DNA of 64,000 nt from CAYRWR01 sp964428015 (GTDB lineage: Bacteria > Spirochaetota > Brevinematia > Brevinematales > CAYRWR01). The DNA is taken from the NCBI GenBank assembly GCA_964428015.1, contig CAYRWR010000001.1, positions 186,001-250,000 of the forward strand, in the 5' to 3' direction. The notes under the pieces were generated by a model, which ran no database searches, had not been told where the DNA came from, and saw nothing but the letters and a program-made list of their open reading frames with translations. The position numbers and the translations under genes were made by a program. Shown in pieces: positions 1 through 9,203 of this stretch (its first letter is position 1; each line of letters begins with the position of its first letter).

Positions 1-1069
1 AGCTTCCTCCATTTACTGAAATCGAGATATTAGTGATTTGATATGCATTCCCCACTATAGCTTGTCCATAAACTGAGAAAGAGTTTACATTGGTAAAATA
101 CCAGGGATTATATATCATGATAGAAGGTATCTTGTCATCAACATAGACCGTGATACTGGTCAATAAAGAATCGTTCCCGGCCATGTCCCTGGCCTGTGCG
201 AATAACTGGTGAGGTCCATTGGTCAAGCCTGGATACCAGCCGGAGGCAAAAGGTCCATTATTGGTATAATATATCCCGGAATCTAACCGGCATATAGTAC
301 CAATGATAGGTGACAAGCTATCCTGGGCACTGATTTCCACATTGAGATCACGGGGAACCGCCTGATTATTGGTGGGGGTAGTAAAAGTCAAAATCGGAGC
401 TATGCCGTCCTGAATGACCTGAAAATCTCGGGAAGTACTGATACCCATGTCGCTGGTAGCTGTTATCCGGATGGTATTGGTTCTATTGTTCAGTAAACTA
501 ACCCCGCAATTCCAGTTATTTATCCCGGATACAGAGAAACTCTGATTATCATTTATTCTCAGAGCGCTGATTCCGATTATACTTCCTACTGATATGGAAG
601 AAGTTCCGGAAAATATCATACTGACTATATTAGTAAAAGATTGAAATTGTTGGGGTTTATGTACAAAAAGATAGGGTGACACCACCACCACATTCACTTT
701 GACAATGACTTTACTCATGATACCGAATTTATCATAAGCCAATATCACAATATCCTGCATACCCATGGTAAATAAAGCTACATCCACATTAAAAGAAAGA
801 TATGTTGATAAAGAAGGATTACTGATCTGATTGGTTTGATTTCCAGAAATGATAAGTACTCTGGAAACTCCGGACACATCACTGGCATTACCAATGACGG
901 ATGCACTCCCATAAATTGTCCCATTATTAGTGGGAGAAAACACAGTGATAATAGGACCTTGGAATTGCTGGTCTAATAAATTATTGGAATAATCCCTGAT
1001 GGAACAGGAAAGAAAGCCGGTGACCAATAAAAAGATGAGTATAAAAAGAGAGACCTGTGACTTTTTCAT
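1..1069 (-). CDS. Ig-like-repeat surface lipoprotein, C-terminus beyond window
   Basis: This reading frame runs open from an ATG at 1069 to the window edge, so the C-terminus is missing. An AGGAG site lies just upstream. The start encodes a Lys-Lys signal peptide with a hydrophobic core and a lipobox ending GFLSC, so a lipid-anchored exported protein is expected. The visible part (about 356 residues) is rich in Ser, Thr, Asn, Ile and Val. It looks like tandem Ig-like or bacterial cadherin-like domains, with recurring phrases such as ITVFSPTNNGTI, LTFTTPTNNQAVP and MIYNPWYFTN at roughly 90-residue spacing. An adhesion or structural role at the cell surface is inference. Ligand and full length are unknown. 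Confidence 0.75.
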   Translation of the reverse strand, partial: MKKSQVSLFILIFLLVTGFLSCSIRDYSNNLLDQQFQGPIITVFSPTNNGTIYGSASVIGNASDVSGVSRVLIISGNQTNQISNPSLSTYLSFNVDVALFTMGMQDIVILAYDKFGIMSKVIVKVNVVVVSPYLFVHKPQQFQSFTNIVSMIFSGTSSISVGSIIGISALRINDNQSFSVSGINNWNCGVSLLNNRTNTIRITATSDMGISTSRDFQVIQDGIAPILTFTTPTNNQAVPRDLNVEISAQDSLSPIIGTICRLDSGIYYTNNGPFASGWYPGLTNGPHQLFAQARDMAGNDSLLTSITVYVDDKIPSIMIYNPWYFTNVNSFSVYGQAIVGNAYQITNISISVNGGS

Positions 1070-1175
1070 CTATACTCCTATATATAATACTCAATCATAT
1101 TTACAAATAAGAAATTTTCTTTGTATTATTTAATTTAACACAGAAGTGAAAAAAAACAATGAGCAATGTCCAAAC

Positions 1176-2708
1176 TCAGGATTCAGCTAAAAACTTCCAG
1201 GCTTGAGGAATCATGGCCAGGATATCTCTGCCCAATGCAGAATGAGAAGTATATTTTTCAGAGTATAACCTGCCGCTCCTGCCTAGCAAATATGTACCCA
1301 AAATGCAGGCATCCTCGGGGTTATACCCTGAAGCATTTAAACCGGCAATTAATCCTGCAAGTATATCCCCGCTGCCGCCTTTTGCCAGTGTGCAATCCCC
1401 TTCGTCTATATACCAGATTTTCCCCTGGGGTGAACAAAGCAGAGTAATGCTGTCTTTGAGTAACAGCCAGGACTGCCATTGAGCTGAAAAATCCCTTGCC
1501 GATGTCTCTTTAGCAGATTTAATATCGGGGATAGATCTGCCGGTGAGGCGAGAAAATTCTTTGATGTGTGGTGTAAATATTTTATTTCCAGGCCATTGCT
1601 TTACCAGGTCCGCAGTATCCGAAAAACGAGCAATAATATTTAAAGCATCCGCATCCAGTATCAGATTCTTCAGGCGTGGCGCTGAGAGAATTTCTATCAA
1701 AATCTCCTGCTGTTCTACCCCTTGTCCCCAGCCGGGCCCGGCTGCTACCGTATTAATATTTCTTTTTTCCAGAAATTCAGGTATCTCTTTTATTTCTTCG
1801 TATGTTAACAGCATCATTTCCGGATAGTTATTGCCTATGTGCCGTTCTTCCCAGGGTACCGCCAAAGTGACCAGCCCTGCTCCTGCCCGCAGTGCTGCCA
1901 AACCCATTTGCACCTGGGCGCCTCTCATACCAGGGCTCCCCCCTATGAGAAGTATATGTCCAAAATCTCCTTTATGGCTGTCCCTGGACCTGGGTCTGAT
2001 CAATTCTTTTACTTCTTTTGTAGTAACCAGATGCCTGTCTCCAGCATATTCTGACAGCAAAGCCGGCGGAAAACCAATATCCAGAACATGAACTGTTCCG
2101 CAGTAATATTTGGCGGGGAAATCTGCTAAACTTGCCTTGTACCCCCCAAAAGAAAAGGTGTGTTCAGCTTTTACTACTATCTGTTCAGGAATAGCAGCAT
2201 CACTTATCCCGGAAGGAATATCCAAACTGATAACATGAGGAATTTGGTTTATCGCTTGTACAGCAAGACTAAAAGGACTGCCTATCACTCCATGAAAGGA
2301 TATCCCAAACAATCCATCTACTGCCAATTGAAAATTTTCTGGAAGTTTTGAAAGCATTCCCTGTTTTTTAGGGCTATCCAGAATGTGGATTTTTACTCCC
2401 AATTTTTGTAAAATACTGAAATTAACAGCTTTATCACCCTGGGACTTAGAAATATCCTCAAAAGCTATGACCTCTACTCTGGCATTATCCAGAAAAAGTT
2501 TTCGGGCCAGAACCGAGGCATCACCGCCATTATTTCCCGGCCCGCAAAAAATTAAAATTCCCATTGTCCTGTATTCAGGATACAACTTCTGAATACAGCG
2601 TAGGCTTTGTTCTCCGGCTTGTTCCATCAACAATAATGAAGGTATGCCAAATTCCTGAGTAGAGCGAAAGTCAATATCTTTGACATCTTCACGGCTATAC
2701 AGCCTCAT
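1176..2708 (-). CDS. nnr: Bifunctional NAD(P)H-hydrate repair enzyme (epimerase + ADP/ATP-dependent dehydratase)
   Basis: Repairs hydrated NAD(P)H in the cytoplasm. The N-terminal YjeF_N-type domain (about residues 1-215) interconverts the R and S epimers. The C-terminal ribokinase-like domain (about 225-510) dehydrates the S form using a nucleotide. Visible motifs are CGPGNNGGDA (the family usually ends in Gly), LDIPSGI, GHILLIGGSPGMRGA, LILDADALN, FTPHIKEF and AKGGSGDILAG with its catalytic Asp. The length of 510 residues is normal for the fused enzyme. It starts 14 bp after the dapB stop on the same strand, so the two are probably cotranscribed. The assignment rests on diagnostic motifs in both halves. 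Confidence 0.93.
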   Translation of the reverse strand: MRLYSREDVKDIDFRSTQEFGIPSLLLMEQAGEQSLRCIQKLYPEYRTMGILIFCGPGNNGGDASVLARKLFLDNARVEVIAFEDISKSQGDKAVNFSILQKLGVKIHILDSPKKQGMLSKLPENFQLAVDGLFGISFHGVIGSPFSLAVQAINQIPHVISLDIPSGISDAAIPEQIVVKAEHTFSFGGYKASLADFPAKYYCGTVHVLDIGFPPALLSEYAGDRHLVTTKEVKELIRPRSRDSHKGDFGHILLIGGSPGMRGAQVQMGLAALRAGAGLVTLAVPWEERHIGNNYPEMMLLTYEEIKEIPEFLEKRNINTVAAGPGWGQGVEQQEILIEILSAPRLKNLILDADALNIIARFSDTADLVKQWPGNKIFTPHIKEFSRLTGRSIPDIKSAKETSARDFSAQWQSWLLLKDSITLLCSPQGKIWYIDEGDCTLAKGGSGDILAGLIAGLNASGYNPEDACILGTYLLGRSGRLYSEKYTSHSALGRDILAMIPQAWKFLAES

Positions 2709-2722
2709 TCTACCTCCGTGGT

Positions 2723-3508
2723 TTAAAAGCCCAGAACATCTTCCATTGAATAAAAACCTTTTTTGTGTTGAAGAATGAACTTAGCTGCACGTACAGCACC
2801 CAGAGAAAATGTCATGCGTGAAGATGCTTTATGAGTGAGTTCTATTCTTTCACCAATTCCTGCGAAAAGTACAGTGTGATCACCTACAATATCCCCGCCG
2901 CGTACTGCATGGACACCGATTTCCTGTGGCGGTCTGGCTCCCGGCATACCTTCACGGCCATAAACTACCTCTTCTGTCTGATAGACATTCTTTAAAACAT
3001 TAAGGAGCTTAATGGCTGTCCCGGACGGCGCATCTTTCTTCATACGGTGGTGAGCCTCAATAATCTCAGCGTCAAATCCCTGTTTCAATACCGCTCCAGC
3101 AATAGTACAAAGTCTGGCTAAAAGATTTACACCTACACTATAATTGGGTGCCCAGATGACTGGTATAGACTTAGCGGCATTTTCCAGAATATCCATATTG
3201 GTAAGTCCTGTGGTGCCCACCACTAAAGCTGTAGATGTTTCTATGGCATATTGTACATGTTCTTCCAAGGCCTGCGGACTGGAAAAATCAATCATCACAT
3301 CGGCTTTATTTTTAATGTCCTTTAAAGTACTGCAAATAGGAACACCGGCAAATCCCACCCCTGCGATATCCCCGGCATCTTTTCCGATGGCAGGGTGTCC
3401 GGTATATTCCAGTGCACCAGCTAATTCAGTATCCGGATCATCCGTGACTGCCTGGATATTACTGATACCCATTCTTCCGGCAGCTCCGCTGACTATTACT
3501 TTTATCAT
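2723..3508 (-). CDS. dapB: 4-hydroxy-tetrahydrodipicolinate reductase
   Basis: Carries out the NAD(P)H-dependent reduction that leads to tetrahydrodipicolinate, on the route to diaminopimelate and lysine, and so supports peptidoglycan synthesis. The Rossmann dinucleotide motif GAAGRMG is at residues 8-14. VVGTTGL follows around 97-102. The signature EAHHRMKKDAPSGTA at about 151-165 contains the conserved His pair, the catalytic Lys and the substrate-binding Ser-Gly-Thr. The length of 261 residues is typical. The ATG is preceded by a GGAGGAG site. It is divergent from the gene starting at 3683 and is followed by the NAD(P)H-hydrate repair gene. Confidence 0.96.
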   Translation of the reverse strand: MIKVIVSGAAGRMGISNIQAVTDDPDTELAGALEYTGHPAIGKDAGDIAGVGFAGVPICSTLKDIKNKADVMIDFSSPQALEEHVQYAIETSTALVVGTTGLTNMDILENAAKSIPVIWAPNYSVGVNLLARLCTIAGAVLKQGFDAEIIEAHHRMKKDAPSGTAIKLLNVLKNVYQTEEVVYGREGMPGARPPQEIGVHAVRGGDIVGDHTVLFAGIGERIELTHKASSRMTFSLGAVRAAKFILQHKKGFYSMEDVLGF

Positions 3509-3620
3509 GTGCTCCTCCGTCTCTTGTACTATTATTATAAAATATCCCTGCGTTATAAGAAAGAAATCAATACCCTAGAATCCAAAAAAATGAGTACTCA
3601 TACGGTTAATTCCTTAAGAC

Positions 3621-3648
3621 TTGACATTATGACCGCGTACTTTAATAT
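3621..3648 (+). promoter_or_regulatory. Sigma70-type promoter for the 3683 gene
   Basis: TTGACA at 3621-3626 and TAATAT at 3643-3648 are separated by 16 bp. The predicted transcription start is near 3655, and an AAGGA site lies about 10 bases before the ATG at 3683. Both elements were read directly from the sequence. Confidence 0.65.
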
Positions 3649-3682
3649 ATATGAGGGATAGATTTGATAAAAGGATGTACTC

Positions 3683-5152
3683 ATGGGGAAATTGTTTGAC
3701 GCGCTTCCGGACAGTTTTATGAAAAAGGTCCTGGACGATATTGATTCAGAGGTTGTGGAAAAGCTCCTCACCCTAAAAGATAAATACCACAAAGTAACAG
3801 ACAAAGAAGACAAGATTATCTATAAAGAGCGGTATTCCAGCGCGTTTTGGGATGTCTATGTCGAAATTGCCAAAAAAATCGGTCCTAATCTTTCTCAGGC
3901 AAAACGCCTCTTTCTGAGATATGGCATCCTGGATCTTAAATACCTTTCAGCTGAAGATCAGAAATTAGTACTTCAGCAAAAAATTGATGATAAGGATCCG
4001 GAAAACAGTATTTTTTATGTGGATGAGTGGCTGATGGCAATTTCTCAGGGGCAGATCAAACCCAGCATCACGGATGAATCCCCTAAAAAGAAATCCAAAG
4101 ACGGACAAGAAGTGGATGCTAATCAGGCTAAACTGGAAAGAATGGCTGGCGCGGTAGACGCTGAAAAAAAGAATTATCAAAGTCTGATGGAAAGAAGGCA
4201 CATGCTGGAGGATGGACTAACTTCTCTGGTCAGCATCCTCACCAATCACTCCCAGGATCCTATGATGGATGCTCCTTCCGTCTATACCGATGATCAGGTC
4301 GCCAAAATGGATGAGATTGTCGAAACCTGCCGTAATTTGCGCACCATACAGAAACAACTGGTGGTTACCCGAAATAATCTTGCATCCAAAATGGATGAAC
4401 TCAATGACCTGGAAAGAAAAACAGGTGTGAATACTTCTGAAGGGGAATCAGTCACTTATGAAGTAGATGAACACACCATCGAGAGTGAAGTGGGCGCAAT
4501 TCGCCAAATGGTGAAGATGTGCGTGGGCCGTCAGGGCAACCACTTCCCCATACTGGCTTCTCCTTTCCTTCCTAAAGAAACCAGAGACTATAATTTTAAA
4601 GAAACTATGACCAAACGTTTACTTGAAGTGGAAGGTCTGGATCCATCCATTTTTGCCCGTACCTTCCGTCAAAATACCAATCGTATCCTTCCCTATATCA
4701 TTCTGGCACCGGGTTATGGTAATTACGGAGTGTGCTGGGAACCCTATGATAAATACAATAAAGCAACTTCCAAAGGCAGAATCGCAGTACCGATTTTCTG
4801 CCGAAATCCTCTCATTTCTATTTCCATGGCTATGGGTGACTTCCGCTGGCAGACAGCCAAAGAGCTGGCATCCTATCACTGGATGGATGAAGGTCTAACC
4901 GGGCGGTATTATGAATTTGTCACCAATAATAAAGTCAAAGGTGATATTAAGACCTTGTTTATTGAAGATTATATCCTGTGGCTGACCAAGGAAAGCCAGG
5001 GAATTCAAAAACTGGATAAAGATTCCCGTTACATTTTCTGGCGCTTTGTTCCCTTCCCTGATAAATTAAAAGAAGAACTGAGCCTAAAAGGGTATTATTA
5101 CAACGACCTTTACAAAAAAGAAATGAGCTTCCGCATGTCCCAGGGATATTAG
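3683..5152 (+). CDS. Conserved-looking cytoplasmic protein of unknown function, central coiled coil
   Basis: I do not recognise a family. The 489-residue product has no signal peptide or membrane segment. The N-terminal 115 residues are helical and charged. A Lys-rich linker follows, then a predicted coiled coil at about 145-265 with heptad-like Leu and Met spacing. A compact C-terminal domain (about 280-489) is rich in aromatics, including FPILASPF, ILAPGYGNYGVCWEP and HWMDEGLTGRYYEF, and looks enzymatic or ligand-binding. The ATG is served by the promoter at 3621-3648 and an AAGGA site. recG begins 16 bp after its stop, so the two probably share a transcript, which weakly hints at a nucleic-acid or housekeeping link. 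Confidence 0.8.
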   Translation: MGKLFDALPDSFMKKVLDDIDSEVVEKLLTLKDKYHKVTDKEDKIIYKERYSSAFWDVYVEIAKKIGPNLSQAKRLFLRYGILDLKYLSAEDQKLVLQQKIDDKDPENSIFYVDEWLMAISQGQIKPSITDESPKKKSKDGQEVDANQAKLERMAGAVDAEKKNYQSLMERRHMLEDGLTSLVSILTNHSQDPMMDAPSVYTDDQVAKMDEIVETCRNLRTIQKQLVVTRNNLASKMDELNDLERKTGVNTSEGESVTYEVDEHTIESEVGAIRQMVKMCVGRQGNHFPILASPFLPKETRDYNFKETMTKRLLEVEGLDPSIFARTFRQNTNRILPYIILAPGYGNYGVCWEPYDKYNKATSKGRIAVPIFCRNPLISISMAMGDFRWQTAKELASYHWMDEGLTGRYYEFVTNNKVKGDIKTLFIEDYILWLTKESQGIQKLDKDSRYIFWRFVPFPDKLKEELSLKGYYYNDLYKKEMSFRMSQGY

Positions 5153-5168
5153 GCCCGGACTTGAACTT

Positions 5169-7241
5169 ATGTATTTTCAACAGCTTCGCGATTTCCCTCT
5201 GGGACCAACTCTAAATCTCACAGAACGCCAGTCCACCCATTTCACAGATATAGGTATTTTAAGTGTTTTTGACCTGCTCAATCATTTTCCCTTTCGCTAT
5301 GAAGACAGAAGCAAGCTGGAAGATATCCAGACCAGCCTTCTGGAACAAAGGCCTGTATCCTGTCTGGTCACGGTCATGGAGCATCAGTTTGTATTTTTTA
5401 ACCGAAGAAGACATCCCAAAATCATAGTCCAGGATCAGAAGACCAGGGCCTGTCTGGTGGGGTTTAACCGCTTTTATCTCACCAAATCTCTGGAGGTCGG
5501 CAAACAATATTATCTCTATGCCCAGTTTATATATAAATTTAATGAAGTTCAGGCCGGCAGTTTTGATTTTGAAGAATACGACCCAGCTAAGGAAAGCAAA
5601 AGATTTCAGGGGATACTACCAGTATACAGAACCAGCCAACACATTCAGATAAAAGAGATCATACGTTTGCAGCAAAAAGCGCTTAAAAAGTTCCAGTCTG
5701 AAATTGATGACGAATTGCCAGAAAATATCATTAGTCATCACCATCTGATAACCAAAAAGGATGCGCTTCAGTATATCCACTTTCCTCAGGCAGAAGCGCA
5801 TATCAAACAGGCTAAACTTCGTATATCCTTTGATGCCATTTTTTCACTGCAACTAGCTGTCCAATTACGCCGACGCCTCATATCCCAGGTGGACAAGATT
5901 TTTATTTTAAAAGGTCAAGCCTTATTAGATACCTTCCTGACTGCACTCCCCTATACCCTTACCGGAGCACAGCAGCGCGTGATCTCTGAGATATCTCAGG
6001 ATTTACAGTCCAGCCGGCCTATGCATCGCTTGCTGCAGGGTGACGTGGGCAGCGGTAAGACTATCGTCTCTTTTGCCGGTATCTGCCTGGTTGCGGGCAG
6101 TCAGGGGCAATCCGCCCTTTTGGCTCCCACTGAAGTATTGGCCCGCCAGCACTACCTCAATTGTCAAAAACAGCTGGAGCCACTGGGTATTCGTTGCGCT
6201 TTTCTCAGTTCTAGTATCACCGGTGAGGAGCGCAGACTCATCCTGGATAATCTGGCTTCAGGTACTATCGATGTGATTGTAGGGACCCATGCCCTGTTCC
6301 AGGAAGAAGTGACCTACAAACAATTGAGACTCATCATCATCGATGAGCAGCACAAATTCGGGGTGAATCAAAGACTGGCCTTGGCTCAGAAGGGACAACA
6401 CCCGGATATACTGGTGATGACAGCTACGCCTATTCCCCGTACCATGACCATGACATTATACGGTGATCTGGATATTTCCATCATTGACGAGCTTCCTCCC
6501 GGCCGGCAAAAAATCCGTACGATTTGGATTAAAGATGAAGCCCAGCATAGCAGGATGTTAGATCTGGTAGAACAGGAGCTAAAACAAGGCCGACAAGCCT
6601 ATTTTATTACTCCCCTTATCGAAGACAGTGAAAAATCAAACCGCAAATCGGTACTGAGCCTGCATCAGTCACTTCATAAAAGATATGACTCCTACAAGGT
6701 AGGCTTGATCCACGGAAAGATGAGCTATGAAGAAAAAGACAGCATCATGCAAAAGTTTGCAGCCGGCCATATCCATGTCCTGATTTCCACCACTGTGGTC
6801 GAAGTGGGTGTGGATGTCCCCAATGCTACTGTAATGATTATCGAAGATGCGGATAGTTTTGGATTATCCCAGCTGCATCAGCTGCGCGGCAGGGTGGGAC
6901 GAGGTCAGTATAGTTCTTCCTGCTACCTGGTTTGCCGGGATACACAGAATCCTGAAACAGAACACCGGATGCAGACTATGGTTAAATTTCAGGATGGTTT
7001 TAAAATAGCCGAAGAGGATCTCCGCATGCGTGGTCCCGGTGAGATACTGGGGACCCGACAATCTGGTCTTCCTGAATTAAAATTCAGCGAATATCTTTTG
7101 GATCAAAAATTACTACAGGTAGCACAATTGGATGCCCAGGCTATCCTGAAAATGGATCCGGAATTACAGGCGCCTGAACATCAGAGCCTGACTCAGGGCA
7201 TTTTATCGTATATTCCCTACTCCTTTCTGCATTCAGGATAA
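5169..7241 (+). CDS. recG: ATP-dependent DNA helicase RecG
   Basis: Branch-migrating superfamily 2 helicase that remodels stalled replication forks and Holliday junctions. The N-terminal wedge/OB region occupies about residues 1-235. The helicase core follows, with Walker A GDVGSGKT at 291-298, a DEQHKFGV box (Walker B variant), TATPIPRTMT (motif III), then STTVVEVGVDVPN and QLRGRVGRG (motifs V and VI). The RecG-typical C-terminal wedge hook LRMRGPGEILGTRQSG is present. At 690 residues it has the usual length. It starts 16 bp after the preceding gene and has a weak ribosome site, consistent with translation from the upstream transcript. Confidence 0.97.
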   Translation: MYFQQLRDFPLGPTLNLTERQSTHFTDIGILSVFDLLNHFPFRYEDRSKLEDIQTSLLEQRPVSCLVTVMEHQFVFFNRRRHPKIIVQDQKTRACLVGFNRFYLTKSLEVGKQYYLYAQFIYKFNEVQAGSFDFEEYDPAKESKRFQGILPVYRTSQHIQIKEIIRLQQKALKKFQSEIDDELPENIISHHHLITKKDALQYIHFPQAEAHIKQAKLRISFDAIFSLQLAVQLRRRLISQVDKIFILKGQALLDTFLTALPYTLTGAQQRVISEISQDLQSSRPMHRLLQGDVGSGKTIVSFAGICLVAGSQGQSALLAPTEVLARQHYLNCQKQLEPLGIRCAFLSSSITGEERRLILDNLASGTIDVIVGTHALFQEEVTYKQLRLIIIDEQHKFGVNQRLALAQKGQHPDILVMTATPIPRTMTMTLYGDLDISIIDELPPGRQKIRTIWIKDEAQHSRMLDLVEQELKQGRQAYFITPLIEDSEKSNRKSVLSLHQSLHKRYDSYKVGLIHGKMSYEEKDSIMQKFAAGHIHVLISTTVVEVGVDVPNATVMIIEDADSFGLSQLHQLRGRVGRGQYSSSCYLVCRDTQNPETEHRMQTMVKFQDGFKIAEEDLRMRGPGEILGTRQSGLPELKFSEYLLDQKLLQVAQLDAQAILKMDPELQAPEHQSLTQGILSYIPYSFLHSG

Positions 7242-7242
7242 A

Positions 7243-7271
7243 AAAAGAGGCTCCCACTGGGAGCCTCTTTT
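7243..7271. terminator. Bidirectional intrinsic terminator between recG and the sugar-binding protein gene
   Basis: A near-perfect hairpin has GAGGCTCCC and GGGAGCCTC arms around an ACT loop, with A residues on the left and T residues on the right. It can end recG on the plus strand and the convergent gene on the minus strand. Confidence 0.85.
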
Positions 7272-7284
7272 GTATAACTGTCGT

Positions 7285-8691
7285 TTACTCTTCGTCGCCG
7301 ACCATGTCTTCCTGCTGAGAATCAGCCAGGATTTCACTGGCGATCTTATCAATGCGCAGGATAGCACCTTTGGCTTCTTCTTTACCCAGCCAGACACCTT
7401 CCAGCTGTTCATCCATCTTCTGACGGACTTCCAGCCATTTTGGATGGTTAGGGGGCAGCTTACCATATTTCAGCTGTGTGATAAAGGGATCATTATCCGG
7501 AGAAGTCATTTTCAGCTGTTCCTGATATTTGATCACTTCCGGTGCTTCCAGATAGCTCTTGGAGCTGACCAGAGACTTGCGGCTGGGTACAGCCAGTCCG
7601 GTTTCTGCTGTAAACACCTGTCCTTCTTTAGAGGTCAGGAATTTTAACAATTCCCAGGAAGCATCAGGCTGCTTGGTCTGCCCGGCAATAGACAGCGCCA
7701 CGGTCACAACTGTAGAAGCATTCTGCTGTTTTTTAGGCAGGGGAGCATAAGCCCATTTGAAATTCTGGATATCTTTGAATTTGAGCTCAGCCCAGCGTCC
7801 ATAGATACACATAGCTACACGGCCAGCCATAAAGGATTCATAGTTTCCCAGCTGACGAGAAGTGGTAATATCGGGAGCGACTTTGTGTACATTGATCATG
7901 TCTGCCAAAAACTGGATTGCTTCAGCGTTTTTGTTGATGTATTCCCCTTTGGCGAATACCCAGCTGCCGTTTTTGTCAAAGACTTCTCCGCCATTCTGCA
8001 TGATCCAGGAGTAATACCAGTCAGCCCAGGTTTCAATGGTAAATCCATAGCGGTCGATAATACCGTCATTGTTTTCATCCACTGTGAGTGTTTTAGCGGC
8101 TTTCAGGAAATCATCCCAGGTCCAGTTGGCGGTAGGAGCGGCAATATTGTACTTTTTAAACAAATCCATGTTGTAGTACAGTACAAATGATGTCCAGTCC
8201 TTGGGTATACCATACAGGCCATCGCCGAATGTAAAGGCTTTGATCAATTCAGGATAAAAATCATCTATGCTGTAATTATCAGCAGTGATGAATTCATTCA
8301 AGTCATAGAGCTGATCGCGGCTGGCATATTTGTAAAAGTCCTGGATGTGCAGATAGAATACATCCGGGGGAGTATCGCCGGCAAACATAGCCTGTAGTTT
8401 ATCAGAGTAATTCAATGAGTCCACGGTGATTACTTTGAGGCCTATCAGTTTTACTTTAGGATCTTTTTTCTTGGCTTCTTCATTTTCCTTTTGGAACTGC
8501 TTCAGGATTTTAGCCACAGATTTGTTTTCCTCAGGAGATCCCCACATCAGGAATGTGAGAGTCACATCGCCGGTTTCCCGTACTTTGATGCTGCTTTCAG
8601 TTCCGCCACTCGTTTTTCCGCCGGGACAGGCAGAAAATACCAGGGGTAGAAGCGCAGCAAATAATACTGTTAGTCTAGTGACACGTTTCAT
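7285..8691 (-). CDS. ABC transporter sugar-binding lipoprotein (family 1 solute-binding protein)
   Basis: Predicted periplasmic receptor that captures a sugar or oligosaccharide for an ABC importer. I place the start at the ATG at 8691, which has a GGAGG site six bases upstream and gives the signal peptide MKRVTRLTVLFAALL ending in the lipobox LVFSAC. The body has the family hallmarks: LTFLMWGSPEE near the N-terminus, AMFAGDTPPDVFYLH, an YGIPKDWTSFVLYYNMDLF hinge region, and the C-terminal SWELLKFLTSKEGQ. The length is 468 residues. No permease or ATPase gene is nearby, so it must pair with a transporter encoded elsewhere. It is the last gene of the seven-gene operon starting at 16148. Confidence 0.88.
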   Translation of the reverse strand: MKRVTRLTVLFAALLPLVFSACPGGKTSGGTESSIKVRETGDVTLTFLMWGSPEENKSVAKILKQFQKENEEAKKKDPKVKLIGLKVITVDSLNYSDKLQAMFAGDTPPDVFYLHIQDFYKYASRDQLYDLNEFITADNYSIDDFYPELIKAFTFGDGLYGIPKDWTSFVLYYNMDLFKKYNIAAPTANWTWDDFLKAAKTLTVDENNDGIIDRYGFTIETWADWYYSWIMQNGGEVFDKNGSWVFAKGEYINKNAEAIQFLADMINVHKVAPDITTSRQLGNYESFMAGRVAMCIYGRWAELKFKDIQNFKWAYAPLPKKQQNASTVVTVALSIAGQTKQPDASWELLKFLTSKEGQVFTAETGLAVPSRKSLVSSKSYLEAPEVIKYQEQLKMTSPDNDPFITQLKYGKLPPNHPKWLEVRQKMDEQLEGVWLGKEEAKGAILRIDKIASEILADSQQEDMVGDEE

Positions 8692-8707
8692 GATTTCCTC
8701 CAAATAT

Positions 8708-9160
8708 TTATTGTGCAATTACAACTATAATCGAATTATGTCCGCCAAAACCATCATCCACATGTTCTGTATTGGGGTCAGCAGACCACACACGTCCTGA
8801 ATCCAGAACGTATTTATATTGATACCTTCCGGGAGCCAATGGTATGACAGTGGTCCAGTATCCTGTGCCGGGATCGATCTTCATATCTATTACTGCACCT
8901 TGGCTCAATTCCACTTGTGGATAACGGGGCAAACTTTCTCCATTAGCCCAGTTATTGAAAGCACCAGCCAGCCATATCGAATTTGCAGAGGGAGAATCAA
9001 AAACAAATTTTACCAGAACTTTATCCCCATCCTGTCCCACAAATTCAAAAGGTTTATATCGATCTTTTATTGAACCCCAGATAGTATTAAAAAATTCACA
9101 TCCTGAAAACATTAACATAGATGCGAAAACTAATACTCCTAAAAACATTTTCTTTTTCAC
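8708..9160 (-). CDS. CBM48/AMPK-type glycogen-binding-like lipoprotein
   Basis: A small lipoprotein carrying an isoamylase-N/AMPK glycogen-binding-like fold. The best start is the GTG at 9160, which follows AGGAGGAGC and gives the signal sequence VKKKMFLGVLVFASMLMF with lipobox FSGC. The mature part shows VKFVFDSPSANSIWLAGAF followed by NNW, a Gly/Trp turn, GYWTTVIPLAPGRYQYKYV and the WSADPNTEHVDDGFGGHNS tail. This pattern is typical of family 48 carbohydrate-binding modules. It could present glucans at the membrane, or the fold could be structural only. It lies 16 bp upstream of the sugar-binding protein gene, which supports a glucan-related function. Confidence 0.8.
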   Translation of the reverse strand: MKKKMFLGVLVFASMLMFSGCEFFNTIWGSIKDRYKPFEFVGQDGDKVLVKFVFDSPSANSIWLAGAFNNWANGESLPRYPQVELSQGAVIDMKIDPGTGYWTTVIPLAPGRYQYKYVLDSGRVWSADPNTEHVDDGFGGHNSIIVVIAQ

Positions 9161-9203
9161 AGCGCTCCTCCTTTTGAGGCTATACAATACAAGCTCGCAG
9201 TCA

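Noticed and set aside
39..1069. A reading that the first kilobase is noncoding because no complete frame is present
   Set aside because: An uninterrupted minus-strand frame with a ribosome site and lipoprotein signal runs to the window edge, so it is a truncated gene.
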